64,000 nt of DNA. It comes from Trichomonas tenax (Eukaryota > Parabasalia > Trichomonadida > Trichomonadidae). How positions within the stretch are numbered: the stretch's first letter is position 1; the number at the start of each line of letters is the position of its first letter. Made by a program: the position numbers and the translations under genes. The notes beneath the pieces were generated by a model. That model did no database searches. It was not told the DNA's origin and saw only the letters and a program-made list of their open reading frames with translations. The stretch is taken from positions 1-64,000 of the forward strand of contig JALKBU010000146.1 of NCBI GenBank assembly GCA_023091735.1, given 5' to 3'. This document shows, piece by piece, positions 1-10,900 of this stretch.

Positions 1-246
1 TGAGCAATTTTTGAAGAAACAGTTTGAATGAAGAAATTTCACATTATCTCGTAAGATATATATTGCTCTGTTTGATTCATCATAAAACAGACAATTATCA
101 ACAAATATTTGGTTTTCATTTGTTGAAATAGATGGTTTGTTTTGATTATAATATGAAGAGCCACTAAATCCATGACCGTAGAACTTATCCCATATATCAA
201 TTGGGGCATTATCAGAGTGGAAACGATTTCTTAAAAAATCAAATCA
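1..246 (-). pseudogene. beta-helix-family surface-type gene remnant, runs off left edge
   Basis: Read on the minus strand from about 240 down to 1, one frame is open and encodes a segment containing IWDKFYGHGFSG, then IFVDNCLFY, then RDNVKFLHSNCFFKNCS. The same order of motifs (IWRKFY, RDDLKFLHSDCLFLNC) occurs in the remnant at 23858-24498, so the two are homologous. The N-C-x-F spacing and short hydrophobic strands suggest a right-handed beta-helix repeat protein of the large trichomonad surface families; that fold is inferred. An in-frame TGA lies directly upstream (about 244-249) and no ATG is available, so this copy has lost its start or is an internal fragment. The other end lies outside the window. 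Confidence 0.5.
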
Positions 247-407
247 TAGATTGACAAAAAGTAACTTAATTCAAGGGTTCAGATTCGGTTCTTCTTTTTT
301 TTCACTTTTTAAAAAATATCAAAATTATTAAATTGTAATGTGGGATATGAATATTTTAGGCGACGATCCATAATAAGGTCTAAATATTGCAGTTTTGCAA
401 ACACAAT

Positions 408-889
408 TAAAGAGATTTGATCAATATCTTGGATATTCTAATGCAAGTTAGTATTTGTACAAGTTGAGTTGATTATTGTATAGCGAAAGCATTGAATAAA
501 GTCAGTTTTATATTCGATGTTAATAACTTGTCTTGAACTCATAAATTTTGCGAATTCTTTATAACCATTGTAATTGATTTCATCAACACTATAGTCTACA
601 CCGAATTCATCTGGTCTACACTCTCCATTTGATGTTATAAGTTCAAATGATTCCATTTTTATCTTATATTTTAAGAAACACACTTTATAAGTTATGTTTC
701 CTTATGGTGTGAATCTCAGGTCCAATATCGAGTTGAATCAAAGTCAATTCCATATTCTGGTTCACAATTTGTTGTACTTGAAGAAGCAGTGACAAAGAGT
801 AGTTTACTGTATGGGTCTTCGAATTTGTCGTGGAGATATCTTAAAATTTCATTCTGTTTCGAATAGTGAAAGTTTAAAGAAATGTCATT
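408..889 (-). pseudogene. decayed F5/8 type C-like domain gene
   Basis: Two broken minus-strand segments lie in tandem. The first, 889-717, reads SLNFHYSKQNEILRYLHDKF then SKLLFVTASSS and ends at TGA. The second, 656-441, contains MESFELITSNGE and ends FIQCFRYTIINSTCTN before TAG; a neighbouring frame continues with LALEYPRY. This order resembles the trichomonad F5/8 type C (discoidin-like) proteins, where an I-x-Y-L segment precedes the beta-sandwich strands and the final R-Y-x-x-I strand. The assignment rests on remembered family patterns and is only moderate. Several frame breaks show it is no longer functional. It lies just upstream of the beta-helix remnant on the same strand. Confidence 0.35.
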
Positions 890-904
890 TGGGAAAATGA
901 TTTT

Positions 905-1227
905 ACGTGTCAGATTTTAAAGTTATTTAATGGCATTACGCCACAATAAAAAATTTTTGAAAACATTACATGACAAATCCAGAAAGCAAACTATTTTCAC
1001 AAAATATTATATACCTAACATTTATTTTAATGCAAAATACGCATTTACGTGTCAAATATTGTTAATTGAAAACTTTATATGGCAAAATAGTATGAAAGAA
1101 TTCATATTTACACGTCAAATTATTATTTTGAAAGCTTTATACGACAAAAATAAAACCTTATCTTACATGACAAAATTAATAATTACTTGTCAAATATTAT
1201 GTTTTGAAAACTTTATATGACATATTT
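905..1227. repeat. degenerate tandem repeats with ACGTGTCA core
   Basis: Imperfect units begin at about 905, 1047, 1110 and 1185. Each starts with an A-C-N-T/C-G-T-C-A-like core and is followed by TTGAAAA-CTTTATATGRCA, giving about 42 nt of similarity spaced 63-75 nt apart after the first unit. The repeats end 24 nt before the phosphatase ATG. Open frames across them are by-products of the repeat. Similar GTGTCA/TGACA words occur at 4564-4610, 18850-18910 and 63455-63490. Confidence 0.55.
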
Positions 1228-1250
1228 TGAGTTTAGGAAGTCATAAAATA

Positions 1251-1703
1251 ATGAGTATATCAAGACCTCGTGTTCTCTTCGTGTGTCTTGGCAACATCAT
1301 TCGTTCGCCTCTTTGCGAAGGATATTTGAGGCACAAATACGGAAGCAAAGTCATCGTAGACAGCGCTGCGTGCACACACGACGATTTAGGTTCTCATCCG
1401 GCCAAACACTCGTGCAAGATCGCTAGAGAGGAGGGATTCGACATCTCCAGCCACGTCGCGAGGTTGATTAAAAAAGAAGATTACTTTAATTTCGATTTCA
1501 TTGTCAGTTTAGAGAAATACGTCTATCGCAGCCTCATAAACACAAGGCCGGAAGGAGCAACATGTAAAATCGTCGAATTCGTACCAAACGTCAATATTCT
1601 CAACCCTTGGTCAGAACCATACAGCGCATTCAGAGAAATGTATGCGCAGCTGATGAAGTACTTCCCCGCATTCGTAGAAACGAATTTACCGCAAATATTA
1701 TAA
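1251..1703 (+). CDS. low-molecular-weight protein tyrosine phosphatase-like protein
   Basis: This encodes 150 aa, the normal size of the LMW-PTP family, which removes phosphate from phosphotyrosine or small phosphate esters in the cytosol. The phosphate-binding loop C-x5-R-S is present as CLGNIIRSP, with Cys12 and Arg18 at exactly the positions of the vertebrate enzyme, which supports the ATG at 1251 over the upstream in-frame TTG at 1227. The family's second catalytic Cys17 is Ile here. The C-terminal general-acid loop, normally D-P-Y, reads N-P-W (Asn118), so the catalytic acid appears to be replaced. The rest of the fold aligns in order (VDSAACTHDDLGSHP, SLEKYVYRSL). It could be a weak enzyme, a phosphate sensor or a relative of arsenate reductase; family membership is firm, activity is not. 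Confidence 0.85.
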   Translation: MSISRPRVLFVCLGNIIRSPLCEGYLRHKYGSKVIVDSAACTHDDLGSHPAKHSCKIAREEGFDISSHVARLIKKEDYFNFDFIVSLEKYVYRSLINTRPEGATCKIVEFVPNVNILNPWSEPYSAFREMYAQLMKYFPAFVETNLPQIL

Positions 1704-2063
1704 TTTTTTTATTTTATCAAAAAACAAACCATACTACCAATATACATCAATAAATCTATCAATCTATACCAAATAATTCACTTCAATTCAATATTTTATA
1801 TTATGAAAAAAGTTTTGAATCCAATCAAAAATTCTTCTAAAATAAGAAAACATAGTCCATATCTATATAATTAATCAAATTCATGGTTGATATTAAAACT
1901 TTCAAAATAAGTTCGAATCTGGTTCGTATTATGTTTTTTTTTAAAAAAATTAATTTTATTGCAATTATAGCTTTATTATCATATGTTTTTGCTCTATTTA
2001 AAATATTAAAAGATTTTGAATATAAAGGATCTTACAAAATTATGCAGGGAGATAAAACCAAAA
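1704..2063. other. A+T-rich intergenic spacer
   Basis: This 360-nt spacer separates the phosphatase and the UBL/UBA gene. It holds only an overlapping 68-codon hydrophobic open frame (1883-2089) with no recognisable homology, which I regard as chance. No repeats stand out. Confidence 0.6.
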
Positions 2064-4499
2064 ATGTCGAAATTGGAATCATATGTTAATAATAATTCCG
2101 ATCAGTCGGTCATAACGGTCCGTTTCGACGATGGGAAACACAGTGATATCGAAATAAAGCTGAAAGAACGAACGAGTGTCTTCCAATTGAAAATTCTTCT
2201 GGAAAACATAACTCAATTTCCGAAAACGAGGATGGAAATATTCTGCAATGGACTGGAAGTCAGTGATAGTCTCATTATAGATAAAAAATCTTTTCAAAAA
2301 AAATTCGATTGCAAAATTATTAACGAAAGCGACCAAAAAACAACTGTCAGTATCGAAAACAACTACAGTAAATTTGAATCATCAATAAATTTCCTTCAAA
2401 ATCTCGGAAAATCTCGTGAACAAGTGATTGAAGCCCTTAAATCAACAAACGGTGATATTGACAAATCAATTACTCTTCTCACAGCGAAATCAATACCGAT
2501 GAGTCGTGTTTCAGACCATTCAAGCGACACTTCAGATGAACCAATTTTAAATTCGTTTCTTGTCGCAGATTCAAGTCATTTATATAATCGCAGAACCAAT
2601 GTTGAAGTCGTGAGTTACTCAAATTCTGATGCTGAAAGTGATAATGCGAGTTCTGATTCTTGTCCAATATTATTGCCTGATTCTATGGACAATACTCAAA
2701 GTGACAACAAAGAAGACGATTCACAGCAAAAAGAAGAAAAAATTAAAAATAAACAAAATATTCAAAATCAAACAATAAATCCACAACAATCGAACAATCT
2801 TTTAGACAAGGTCTTAGAAATTGCAAGATCGAAGCCGCATGTGTCATATGAAGAGCCCCCGTCCGATTACGGCGCTTTTTCTGGTGAAGAAACCACAAAA
2901 CCTGTTTCTAAGCCAATTGAGCTAGAAAAGAAAGAACAGAAGCCAAGAACACACAATAAGGCCCAATATGTTCCATCAAATAATATAGTTTCGCAAGATG
3001 ATTTAAATTTCGATCTCGATGATAAAAAATTTCTTTCAAGCGTCGACAATCCTCTCATTGCTGATGGGACAAACAAATATTTCGTCATTCTCGGCTTTGA
3101 GGGTTCAAGTAACATCAATTTAATCACAGATATTAAAGAAATGGATTTAAATTTCGCCACTCGAAAATTAATCGAATTTTTGAGCGAAAAACGCATTATA
3201 GCTCTTCAAGAATACGAATTAATCAACGCATACAGAGAGAACAAACTTGTTATACACAGCGCTCTTCAAGAATACGCTCAATTTCTTCCGATGCATCCAA
3301 AAACCTTAATTTTGATGGACCGAAGAGTGATGAATTACAAAATTCTCTCTCAGAAGATAAGAGAAAGCAATCTTCCATACAGCGAAATATTCCACGACAT
3401 AACGAAAGAATTCCCTCGAATATCAATGAACGAATTTCGATGTTTAGTGAAATACAGAAGAAATTCAAATCTTCTTCATTTTGTTGGAGCAAAGCCTCAT
3501 TACAAATCAAAATCGTCAAGGCCAAAGCCGAAATCGAAGGATGAAGACGAGTTTCTTCCTGATGCACCACATCACACTCCAAGAGAAAATCCATCACAGT
3601 CACAGAAATTAATTGGAGAAATAAAACCAATCAAAAAGGTAAATGCGTTATCTAAAAAAGAAAAAGAAATGGTGCTGCAGTGCTTCAATGACATGCCGCA
3701 AGAAGAAAGGCCGAGAGCTCTTGCAATGATAAATTTGAAATCAGCAAATTTGAGGATCAACAGAAATTCGTTTTTCGTTAATCTCCAAAAATATCCTCAT
3801 TTAACACGCGAAGAATACGAATATTTGCATCTCATGAGAGACGACATTATGAGCGTTCCAGAGAAGTACAGAAAATTCATCACTACAGATGAAGACGATG
3901 AAATGATGGAAATAACAATTTACGACCGATTAAAATATCCAAGAAAAGTCGAAAGGAACAAAATCTACAACGAGAAAGACAAAATGACCTTCAACGAGTT
4001 TGCTGTATTGTATATGACCAGGCTGGATGAGAACAGGCTTTCGAAACCAGTCTTTTATAAATATCATAGAGTGAAGAAACACAATAACATCCAAACGCCA
4101 AAACCAGAAATTCAAACACCAAAAGTCATCGTTGAGTCAGATGACAGTGACAAAGAATTCGTCAGTCGATCCAATCCTACATGTGCTACATCTGTTTTCA
4201 GGACAAGATCGCAGGAAAACGAATCAGATGAAGAAGAAAGTGTTTACGAATTTGATGAAGAAGAATCTGATGATGTTTCTGAATCTGATCATCAAGAAGA
4301 GCAACGAAACGATGTTCAGATACAGGAGCAAGAGACTAAAGCTGAACAAGAAGTGCCGAATCTTGCGGAATTGATCACAAGATTGCGCGAATTAATTGTA
4401 TCAGATGAAGTTGCGAAAGATCTGCTCAAAAAGACTAATTACAATCCTGGGTGGGCGGCCTGTAAGTTCTATAAAGATATCTATAACATCCCTCATTAA
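2064..4499 (+). CDS. ubiquitin-like/UBA-domain acidic protein
   Basis: This is an 811-aa protein from the ATG at 2064; an upstream TTG frame at 2016 is not a credible start. The first ~90 residues look like a ubiquitin-like fold (ITVRFDDGK, then FQLKILLENI and MEIFCNGLEVSDSL). Residues ~102-142 form a UBA-like helical bundle (INFLQNLGKSREQVIEALKS, then GDIDKSITLL). A long acidic Ser/Asp-rich linker follows, then helical, charged middle regions with an LSKKEKEMVLQCF module. The last ~40 residues (LAELITRLRELIV, NYNPGWAACKFYKDI) form another helical UBA-like or Myb-like ending. UBL plus UBA suggests a shuttle-type or scaffold role in ubiquitin signalling, but the protein is much longer than classic shuttles and I do not recognise an orthologue. 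The TAA stop runs straight into TAAAA, a likely poly(A) signal. Confidence 0.7.
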   Translation: MSKLESYVNNNSDQSVITVRFDDGKHSDIEIKLKERTSVFQLKILLENITQFPKTRMEIFCNGLEVSDSLIIDKKSFQKKFDCKIINESDQKTTVSIENNYSKFESSINFLQNLGKSREQVIEALKSTNGDIDKSITLLTAKSIPMSRVSDHSSDTSDEPILNSFLVADSSHLYNRRTNVEVVSYSNSDAESDNASSDSCPILLPDSMDNTQSDNKEDDSQQKEEKIKNKQNIQNQTINPQQSNNLLDKVLEIARSKPHVSYEEPPSDYGAFSGEETTKPVSKPIELEKKEQKPRTHNKAQYVPSNNIVSQDDLNFDLDDKKFLSSVDNPLIADGTNKYFVILGFEGSSNINLITDIKEMDLNFATRKLIEFLSEKRIIALQEYELINAYRENKLVIHSALQEYAQFLPMHPKTLILMDRRVMNYKILSQKIRESNLPYSEIFHDITKEFPRISMNEFRCLVKYRRNSNLLHFVGAKPHYKSKSSRPKPKSKDEDEFLPDAPHHTPRENPSQSQKLIGEIKPIKKVNALSKKEKEMVLQCFNDMPQEERPRALAMINLKSANLRINRNSFFVNLQKYPHLTREEYEYLHLMRDDIMSVPEKYRKFITTDEDDEMMEITIYDRLKYPRKVERNKIYNEKDKMTFNEFAVLYMTRLDENRLSKPVFYKYHRVKKHNNIQTPKPEIQTPKVIVESDDSDKEFVSRSNPTCATSVFRTRSQENESDEEESVYEFDEEESDDVSESDHQEEQRNDVQIQEQETKAEQEVPNLAELITRLRELIVSDEVAKDLLKKTNYNPGWAACKFYKDIYNIPH

Positions 4500-4998
4500 T
4501 AAAATATATTATTTTCCTTTGTTTGTTTAAATCAAAATATTTTTGCCAAATAAAACAAATTTACATGGCACATAATTTTGTTTGCATGTAAAAATAAAAA
4601 TGACAAATTTTCTCATCAAGGTTTTCAATTAATTTTGTTATTTTTATAATATAGATAGTGTGTAAATGCTATTTTCATAATCAAATTCGAAAAATAAAAT
4701 TCAAAAATTATTTTTGCACATTTTTTAGTTTTTTAATATCTACATATGATGTCAATTATATATTTTATGGATGAGCGAATTGGTAAAAATGGACCAATTC
4801 ACTAAAAAGTGACATTGTTGTGACAATTTTTTAAGAATTATATTTGTATCCTAAAATATCACCAGGTAGATATACCATTAGCATTTGTAATTATAATCGA
4901 TTTTCAAAATTGTTAATTGATTTTTTGCATTATTTAGTATGTCTGATATATAGCAAGGCCAAATTTCGATTCAAAAATCAAAACAAAAAATATTAAAA
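4500..4998. other. intergenic region upstream of BEACH gene
   Basis: This A+T-rich spacer contains GTGACA/TGACA words (4805-4830), a short inverted repeat GAATTGGT/ACCAATTC near 4778-4802, and the only plausible start for the next gene. ATG at 4939 lies just after GCATTATTTA, which resembles a trichomonad initiator, but in-frame TAG at 4951-4953 follows four codons later. Confidence 0.5.
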
Positions 4999-7900
4999 TT
5001 GGAAGTTTCTAATTCTCAAGAACTTGTTGTTGGTCGAACAAAAGTGACCGGACAAGTTGTCACTGAAGGTATTCTTTCGGTGTTTACATTGGAAATTCCG
5101 GAAAATCCTGAGTTTTATTCGATTGATTTACAAAATATAAAATCAAATTTAAGCCAAATTCCAGAAAAAGATCAAACAAATCATTTACTGACATTATTGA
5201 ATTTAAACAAATATCTAAGCTTAGACATTGATGAACAAGAAACGGAATTAAATTTAAGAAAGCTCGTTGCGTTTGGTTTTTACATGCGAAATTACGATAA
5301 AACGGCATTAATCGAAGTTTTAACTACATCAATTCGCTTTATAGACTTCTATTTCTCAAATCCTGACAAAAATTCAAAAATATATTCGTTTTGCGTTGCT
5401 TTTTTCCTCGCAAACCTCAGTCATCAGCTAAAGGAGATCGCAAAGGATGATTTAAACTTCAAACAATTCTATCATATCATTGAACTTTCGATTTTTATAT
5501 TTTTAAATCCGAAATTTTTAGCAGAAAATCTCGTTTATCTTTATTTCGGGTTCTTTATTGATTCATTTATACTGTTTTCGACCGTTGAAATCGATTCTGA
5601 AGACAAAATTTTACTTTTATCGAACTTAATCAAAGTAATCACGTCAATACTTTCGATGCCGATTGCTCTGAAGTTCGATTCGATCGGTTTAGCGTATCAT
5701 GTTCTCGCACTTCTTTCACAAAGCACGAAATTACGAAAATTACCAGATTATTCGATTCGCACACAGCTTTTCCTCCTCATCACATCAATTTGCACAAAGC
5801 ACCAAGAGGCCGCTCAGTTCCTCATTGAGCCAGCGAATACCACGCTTTTTGTTGATTATATCGCAGATTCGATTCAAAACATTGATTTCTACGAATCAGA
5901 GCCTCAAAGTTTATCGAGTGTCAATGATTTAGACAAATATGAATATATTAACACACAAATCGAACCAACATTCAAAGAAAATGTTAAATCTGAAGATTAT
6001 CAATTAATTAATGATTTTTCAGCTCCTTTTCCTTCACCACCATCAGATATCACCAAAAACAAAGAATCGGTCTCTCTCATGCAAGCAATCAGCAGATTTG
6101 TTTCTTCTGTGAAATTCCAAGAACAAGAATTGACACACATCGCTTTGATTTCTTCTGTTCTCCACTGCAGCAAAATCTTCGATCATTTGGTGACTCCTTA
6201 TTTTCTTGCCGAGTGGCTCTCTTTCTCTGTTAAACCGAGAATACTAAATTCCGTTCAGAGCCTCCACGAATCGAACTTTTTCATGTTGATGAGTGAATTA
6301 GTTTTTATAAAATTTCCCGAAGAAGATTTAATTCAATATTTCATCGATATGATGCTCTCCGTTGCCTCAAAAAGCGATACTCAGTATTATTACTTCATAG
6401 ACTTGATACAGTTCTTCGTTATTTGCATTCAGTATTTGAACATTAGCGACAAATTCGTTGATTTGTTTGTTAAATGCATTTTAGTCAAACCGAATCTTTT
6501 CATTAAAGCAGCGGAAGAAGTATCATTCAGCAAAACTTTAAGCAATTACATTTCTTCTCTTCAAAGTTATCATCATCACATTAATCAAAACGAAAATATT
6601 GTTACAACAAGATTGCAAATATTTAAGATAATCGATGTCATTGATTCGTTTAAAGAAGGAATTTCAATGATGTGGAATGACAATTCTTTTGCTGTTTCCA
6701 TTTGCAGGCTTTTGTTTGATGATTCAACATCAGAATTCGCTCACAAACATCTCAACAAAGGATTTTCGGAAAATATTTCTTCATACAAAGTAATCTTTGA
6801 ATTTTTCGAGCACATTATGTTGATGGACTTCACGAAAGATGATATTATTGTTCCTCTTCTCGATTCTTTGAGTATAGCGCTTAAAAATGAGCGAAAATCC
6901 ATTGAAAAAGTAATTTCAGAAACAAATCTTTTATCAGCAGTTTTAGAATTTTGTTTGCAAAAGAAATCAAAACAAGTCAATAATCTTCTCGATTTGTTGA
7001 TGTTTTTACCTCAAAAGATTGTGAAACCATCGTTTTATATCAAATGTTTGGGAATTTTAACAGATCCTTTCGATATATTCATGAAATTGATATTTAACGA
7101 CGAAAAGAAGTTTTCTTCACCGAGATTGATTTACAACGCGATTCCTTATCCCGCTCTTTTCATTGTTTTGTCGAAGAATGACAAAGAACTCGAAAATTTC
7201 ATCGATTTCACGAACGAATGCATAAACGCGAACAAACAATCTTTGTATAATTTGTATCAATCAGAACTATCGACAGCGATTATCAACTATTTAAAGAAAT
7301 ACAGGAAAGAGAGGAAATTCGATACATTGTTCACTAAATCATTAAATTTGTTCGATAAGATTGCAAAGAATTCATTAAATTCGCATGAATTAACTTTGTT
7401 TTTGCAGTTATTGCCTTCAATATCAAAGGATCACAGACCTTTTTATACGCAGGACATTCTGAAGACATTCAAGAACGTTTTGAGCACAGAAGAAAACATT
7501 CCTGCATCTTTCATTCACGTCGAGAATCGAAATAATTTCATCAAAGTTAAAGAGAAAATTCCCAAATTCGTTTTCAATCAAAGTTTCTTCGTTTTCATGA
7601 TGTTAAAAGTCACGAATGCAGTCAATGGATTCCTTTTCTCTTTCTTCAACGACACAGGAGATATTATTTCATTGATGTATAACCAAGGGAAACTTTGCTT
7701 CATGGAAAACGAAATGAAATCATCAACGCCAACAGTTTTCAAGTCTTTCTTCAACGAAAATGTGAATGAATCTAAATTCGATGGAACGTGGACTCCTCTC
7801 ATCTGCTTAGTTGAGCGTTACAACATTGAGTCGAGAATCACTTTGTTTAGTGATAAAACAACATTGCAAACGAGAATGATAACTGTCAATCATTCGAATG

Positions 7901-10900
7901 ATTTCACGGATATGATTTTCTGCAATGATATCGAACTCGATGTCTCTTCAGTCATCGTTGGCAAAGGATCTTTGTGTACAGAGAAAGCGAAACTTCTAAT
8001 GAGTATTCCTGCATCGATTCCATGCGGATTCACTCAAGCAGAGAAAATGAATTTCGATGAATCTTTTTTGCCACTTTTTGAGCAAGATTTTCTTTCGAAT
8101 ATCATCTGCGTTTTCAATGCCAGTGTCATCGATAAATCTCAAAACTTATTATCTCTTGGACCGAATAACATCAAAGGAACAGTTGACGGAACAATCAACA
8201 AACATTTGCCTGGAACGATTTCTGTCTTGAGAACTATTGGTGGAGCTTCAGTTTTACTTCCGATTTTCTCACAGATTCATCAGGAGCACTTCGAGAACGC
8301 AGACAACGATGATTTGTTTTTATTCGACGCTTTGTCGGTCTTAGAATATGTTTTGATTTCAAATTATAATCTTCAAGAAGAGTTTTATCTTGATTCTGGT
8401 TTCAAGATTCTCAGTTTCCTTCTAAGCATGATTCATCCTTCTTTCTTCAACGCGCAAGTCATTGACGAGTTATTCAACATATTCAGCAAAATCACGCACA
8501 AGAAACTTTCAGCACAGATGTTCAAATACATTTTCATGAACATGAATCTTTGGGTTTACGTCAGCAATGAAGTCCAAAAGAAGATATTCGAGAAATCATT
8601 CTCTTTGCTTTGCGAAAGAGATTATCTTCAAAAGTGTTTTCCTCTTCGCAAGATTTTGTCGTATATTCACATTTTCATGTGGGAGTCGATCAGCGAAATT
8701 TCTCTTTTGTCGGAACCAAAATCTATTGTCAAGAACTTCATTTATAAGCGCCCTGAAATGATGAAACCTCTTCGCGATATCTTCATTGAAGGTGCATTTG
8801 ATATATCGAAGAAATATCTTTCGCTAGAAGACGTTGAGTGTCTTTTCAATTATTCTTTCGATTCTCGCGATATTACACTTCAAGAAGAGATTTTGGAACT
8901 CCTTGTTTCAATATTTTCGACAAAGAACGCAATTATCATTGAATACATCAGGAAGAACAAAGACGTTCTTAACAACATGTTTTCACTACTGAAACTTGGA
9001 AACACGACAATATTCGCAAACATCGCAATATTCTACAGCAAAGTTTCCGAATTCAAAGTTTTCGACGACTTTCCAGTCCAGCATTGGATTCGCTGCATGA
9101 TCACTGAGTTCCCTGTTATATTGAACCAATATCACGCGTTCGAGATCCTATTAAAGGCGATTGATCGAGAAATGAGCAAAGTTTGCTGTCCGGACGTTTT
9201 CCCTCTTCTAATCTATGTTTCTCTTGCAAATGCTGATTCTGCGCTTCACTGCATTACAGATGTAATCAAAGTTCTCAACGATAGACCGAATTGGTTGTTC
9301 CAGAACTTCTTTTACATTCAACCTGCTCTTCTCAGTCTGATTATATCCGAGATTCCGAATGATTTCGATTCATCAGAGATTGCAGACAAAGTCGTTGAAT
9401 TTCTCGTCAACGTCTTTGCAGTCAATGTTTCATACATCGAAGACGTTTACAGGACAATTGTTCTCTTCTCCGCGAACTCCTGCGAGAATTATAGTCACAT
9501 TTTGAGGAGGATATTCGTTGGTGTCCTTTCATCGAAGAAACTGAAGCTCCCATGGGGCAACGATGAAGACACAGAGACGACAATCAACTTCTTCACGACT
9601 GTTTTCAATTTCATTTTCTTCATTCCTCAATACGATCAATACTACAAAATTCAGGGCTCAAACTTCAAATACCACGTCAACGAGAAGACAGCGTATCAAT
9701 ATGTTTTCGACGTCCTCGCGAACAACTCGCATCAGAAAGTTAATCTCAGATTTGCAACACGAACAAACTTCGACTTAAGTTGGGAAGACTTAGACGTCGC
9801 ACAATATCTCCTTCTCGATATGCTTTCATTCACTCCGTGCATATCCCACGACAAAGGATGGATCACTGCTGCTGAGATGATCGGATATCTCTTCTCATCT
9901 ATTGTCGAGAACGGAAGAACATCATCGAAGTTCGTCAACGGAACATTCGAAAGAATTTCGATGTCGATTCCGAAAATATTCGAACGCGGAAGCAATTTCT
10001 TCAATTTATTTGTTTTCGTTTGCGGATCACTGATACGCGAATACATCACAGGAAGCAATATGGCAGACATCAGGAAGATCCACACTCTCCTGATGAGCTT
10101 CAGGAAGCAGTTCGAGAAGATATTCGGCATCAATCTGTCACAAGTAACAACAATCGATTCATTCAAAGCATATCTCACTCCAATGAGTCCCGTAATCACT
10201 AAATTGATCCCAGAACTCGTAAAAGCGGAAGATTCGCTCTCAAAGAGGATCTCATTCGTCTGCGAGGACTTCAACCGCGGAATGGACATTTTCCAGAACA
10301 CCGTCCTTAAATTCGATGGAATCTCGAAATTCTTCCTCGTTCAATTGAACGCGATCAAAATCGAATCTGTGACAGAGAGTTCCAAAGTTATCGATAACAG
10401 AGCGTCTTCTGAGAAGTACAGACAGTCATTCGAGCGCTCTAAAGTTCAAGGAATGAAACGCTACAGACAGCTTTTCGCGACACTTTCAGACATCGGGCAG
10501 CCTTGGTTCTCTTCAGACAGAGTCATTGATCACCACTACAAACTGAGGAACGCGACTTTCTATATGTCGAAGCACTCAAGGATGAAGAGAAACTTGGATT
10601 TCGACAACCACATGGACGCAAGCGATGCACGAGACAGCGGTGCTCTTGAAGAGTCTAAAGAGCGCTTCAAAGAGATAATGAAGGACAAGAAGATGACTGA
10701 GTTCATTGGTGACGCAGCATTGAGTCGCGTTGTACTTGTTGATGGCATTGAATACACAAATACCAAAGAAGATGTTAACAACGACACAGCTTCGTTCACT
10801 GTCGACGCAACGATCATCACTCAGCGCTCTAACATCAAAGGAAAGCTTTTGCTGTTCAAGCACACGCTGAGATTCCAGTCGGAGTCGAAGAACGTCAGCA

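Noticed and set aside
930..1220. 96-codon open frame
   Set aside because: It follows the degenerate tandem repeat and its translation is repetitive and biased; no protein features.
1883..2089. 68-codon hydrophobic frame before the UBL/UBA gene
   Set aside because: A+T-rich chance frame that overlaps the start of a clear gene in another frame.
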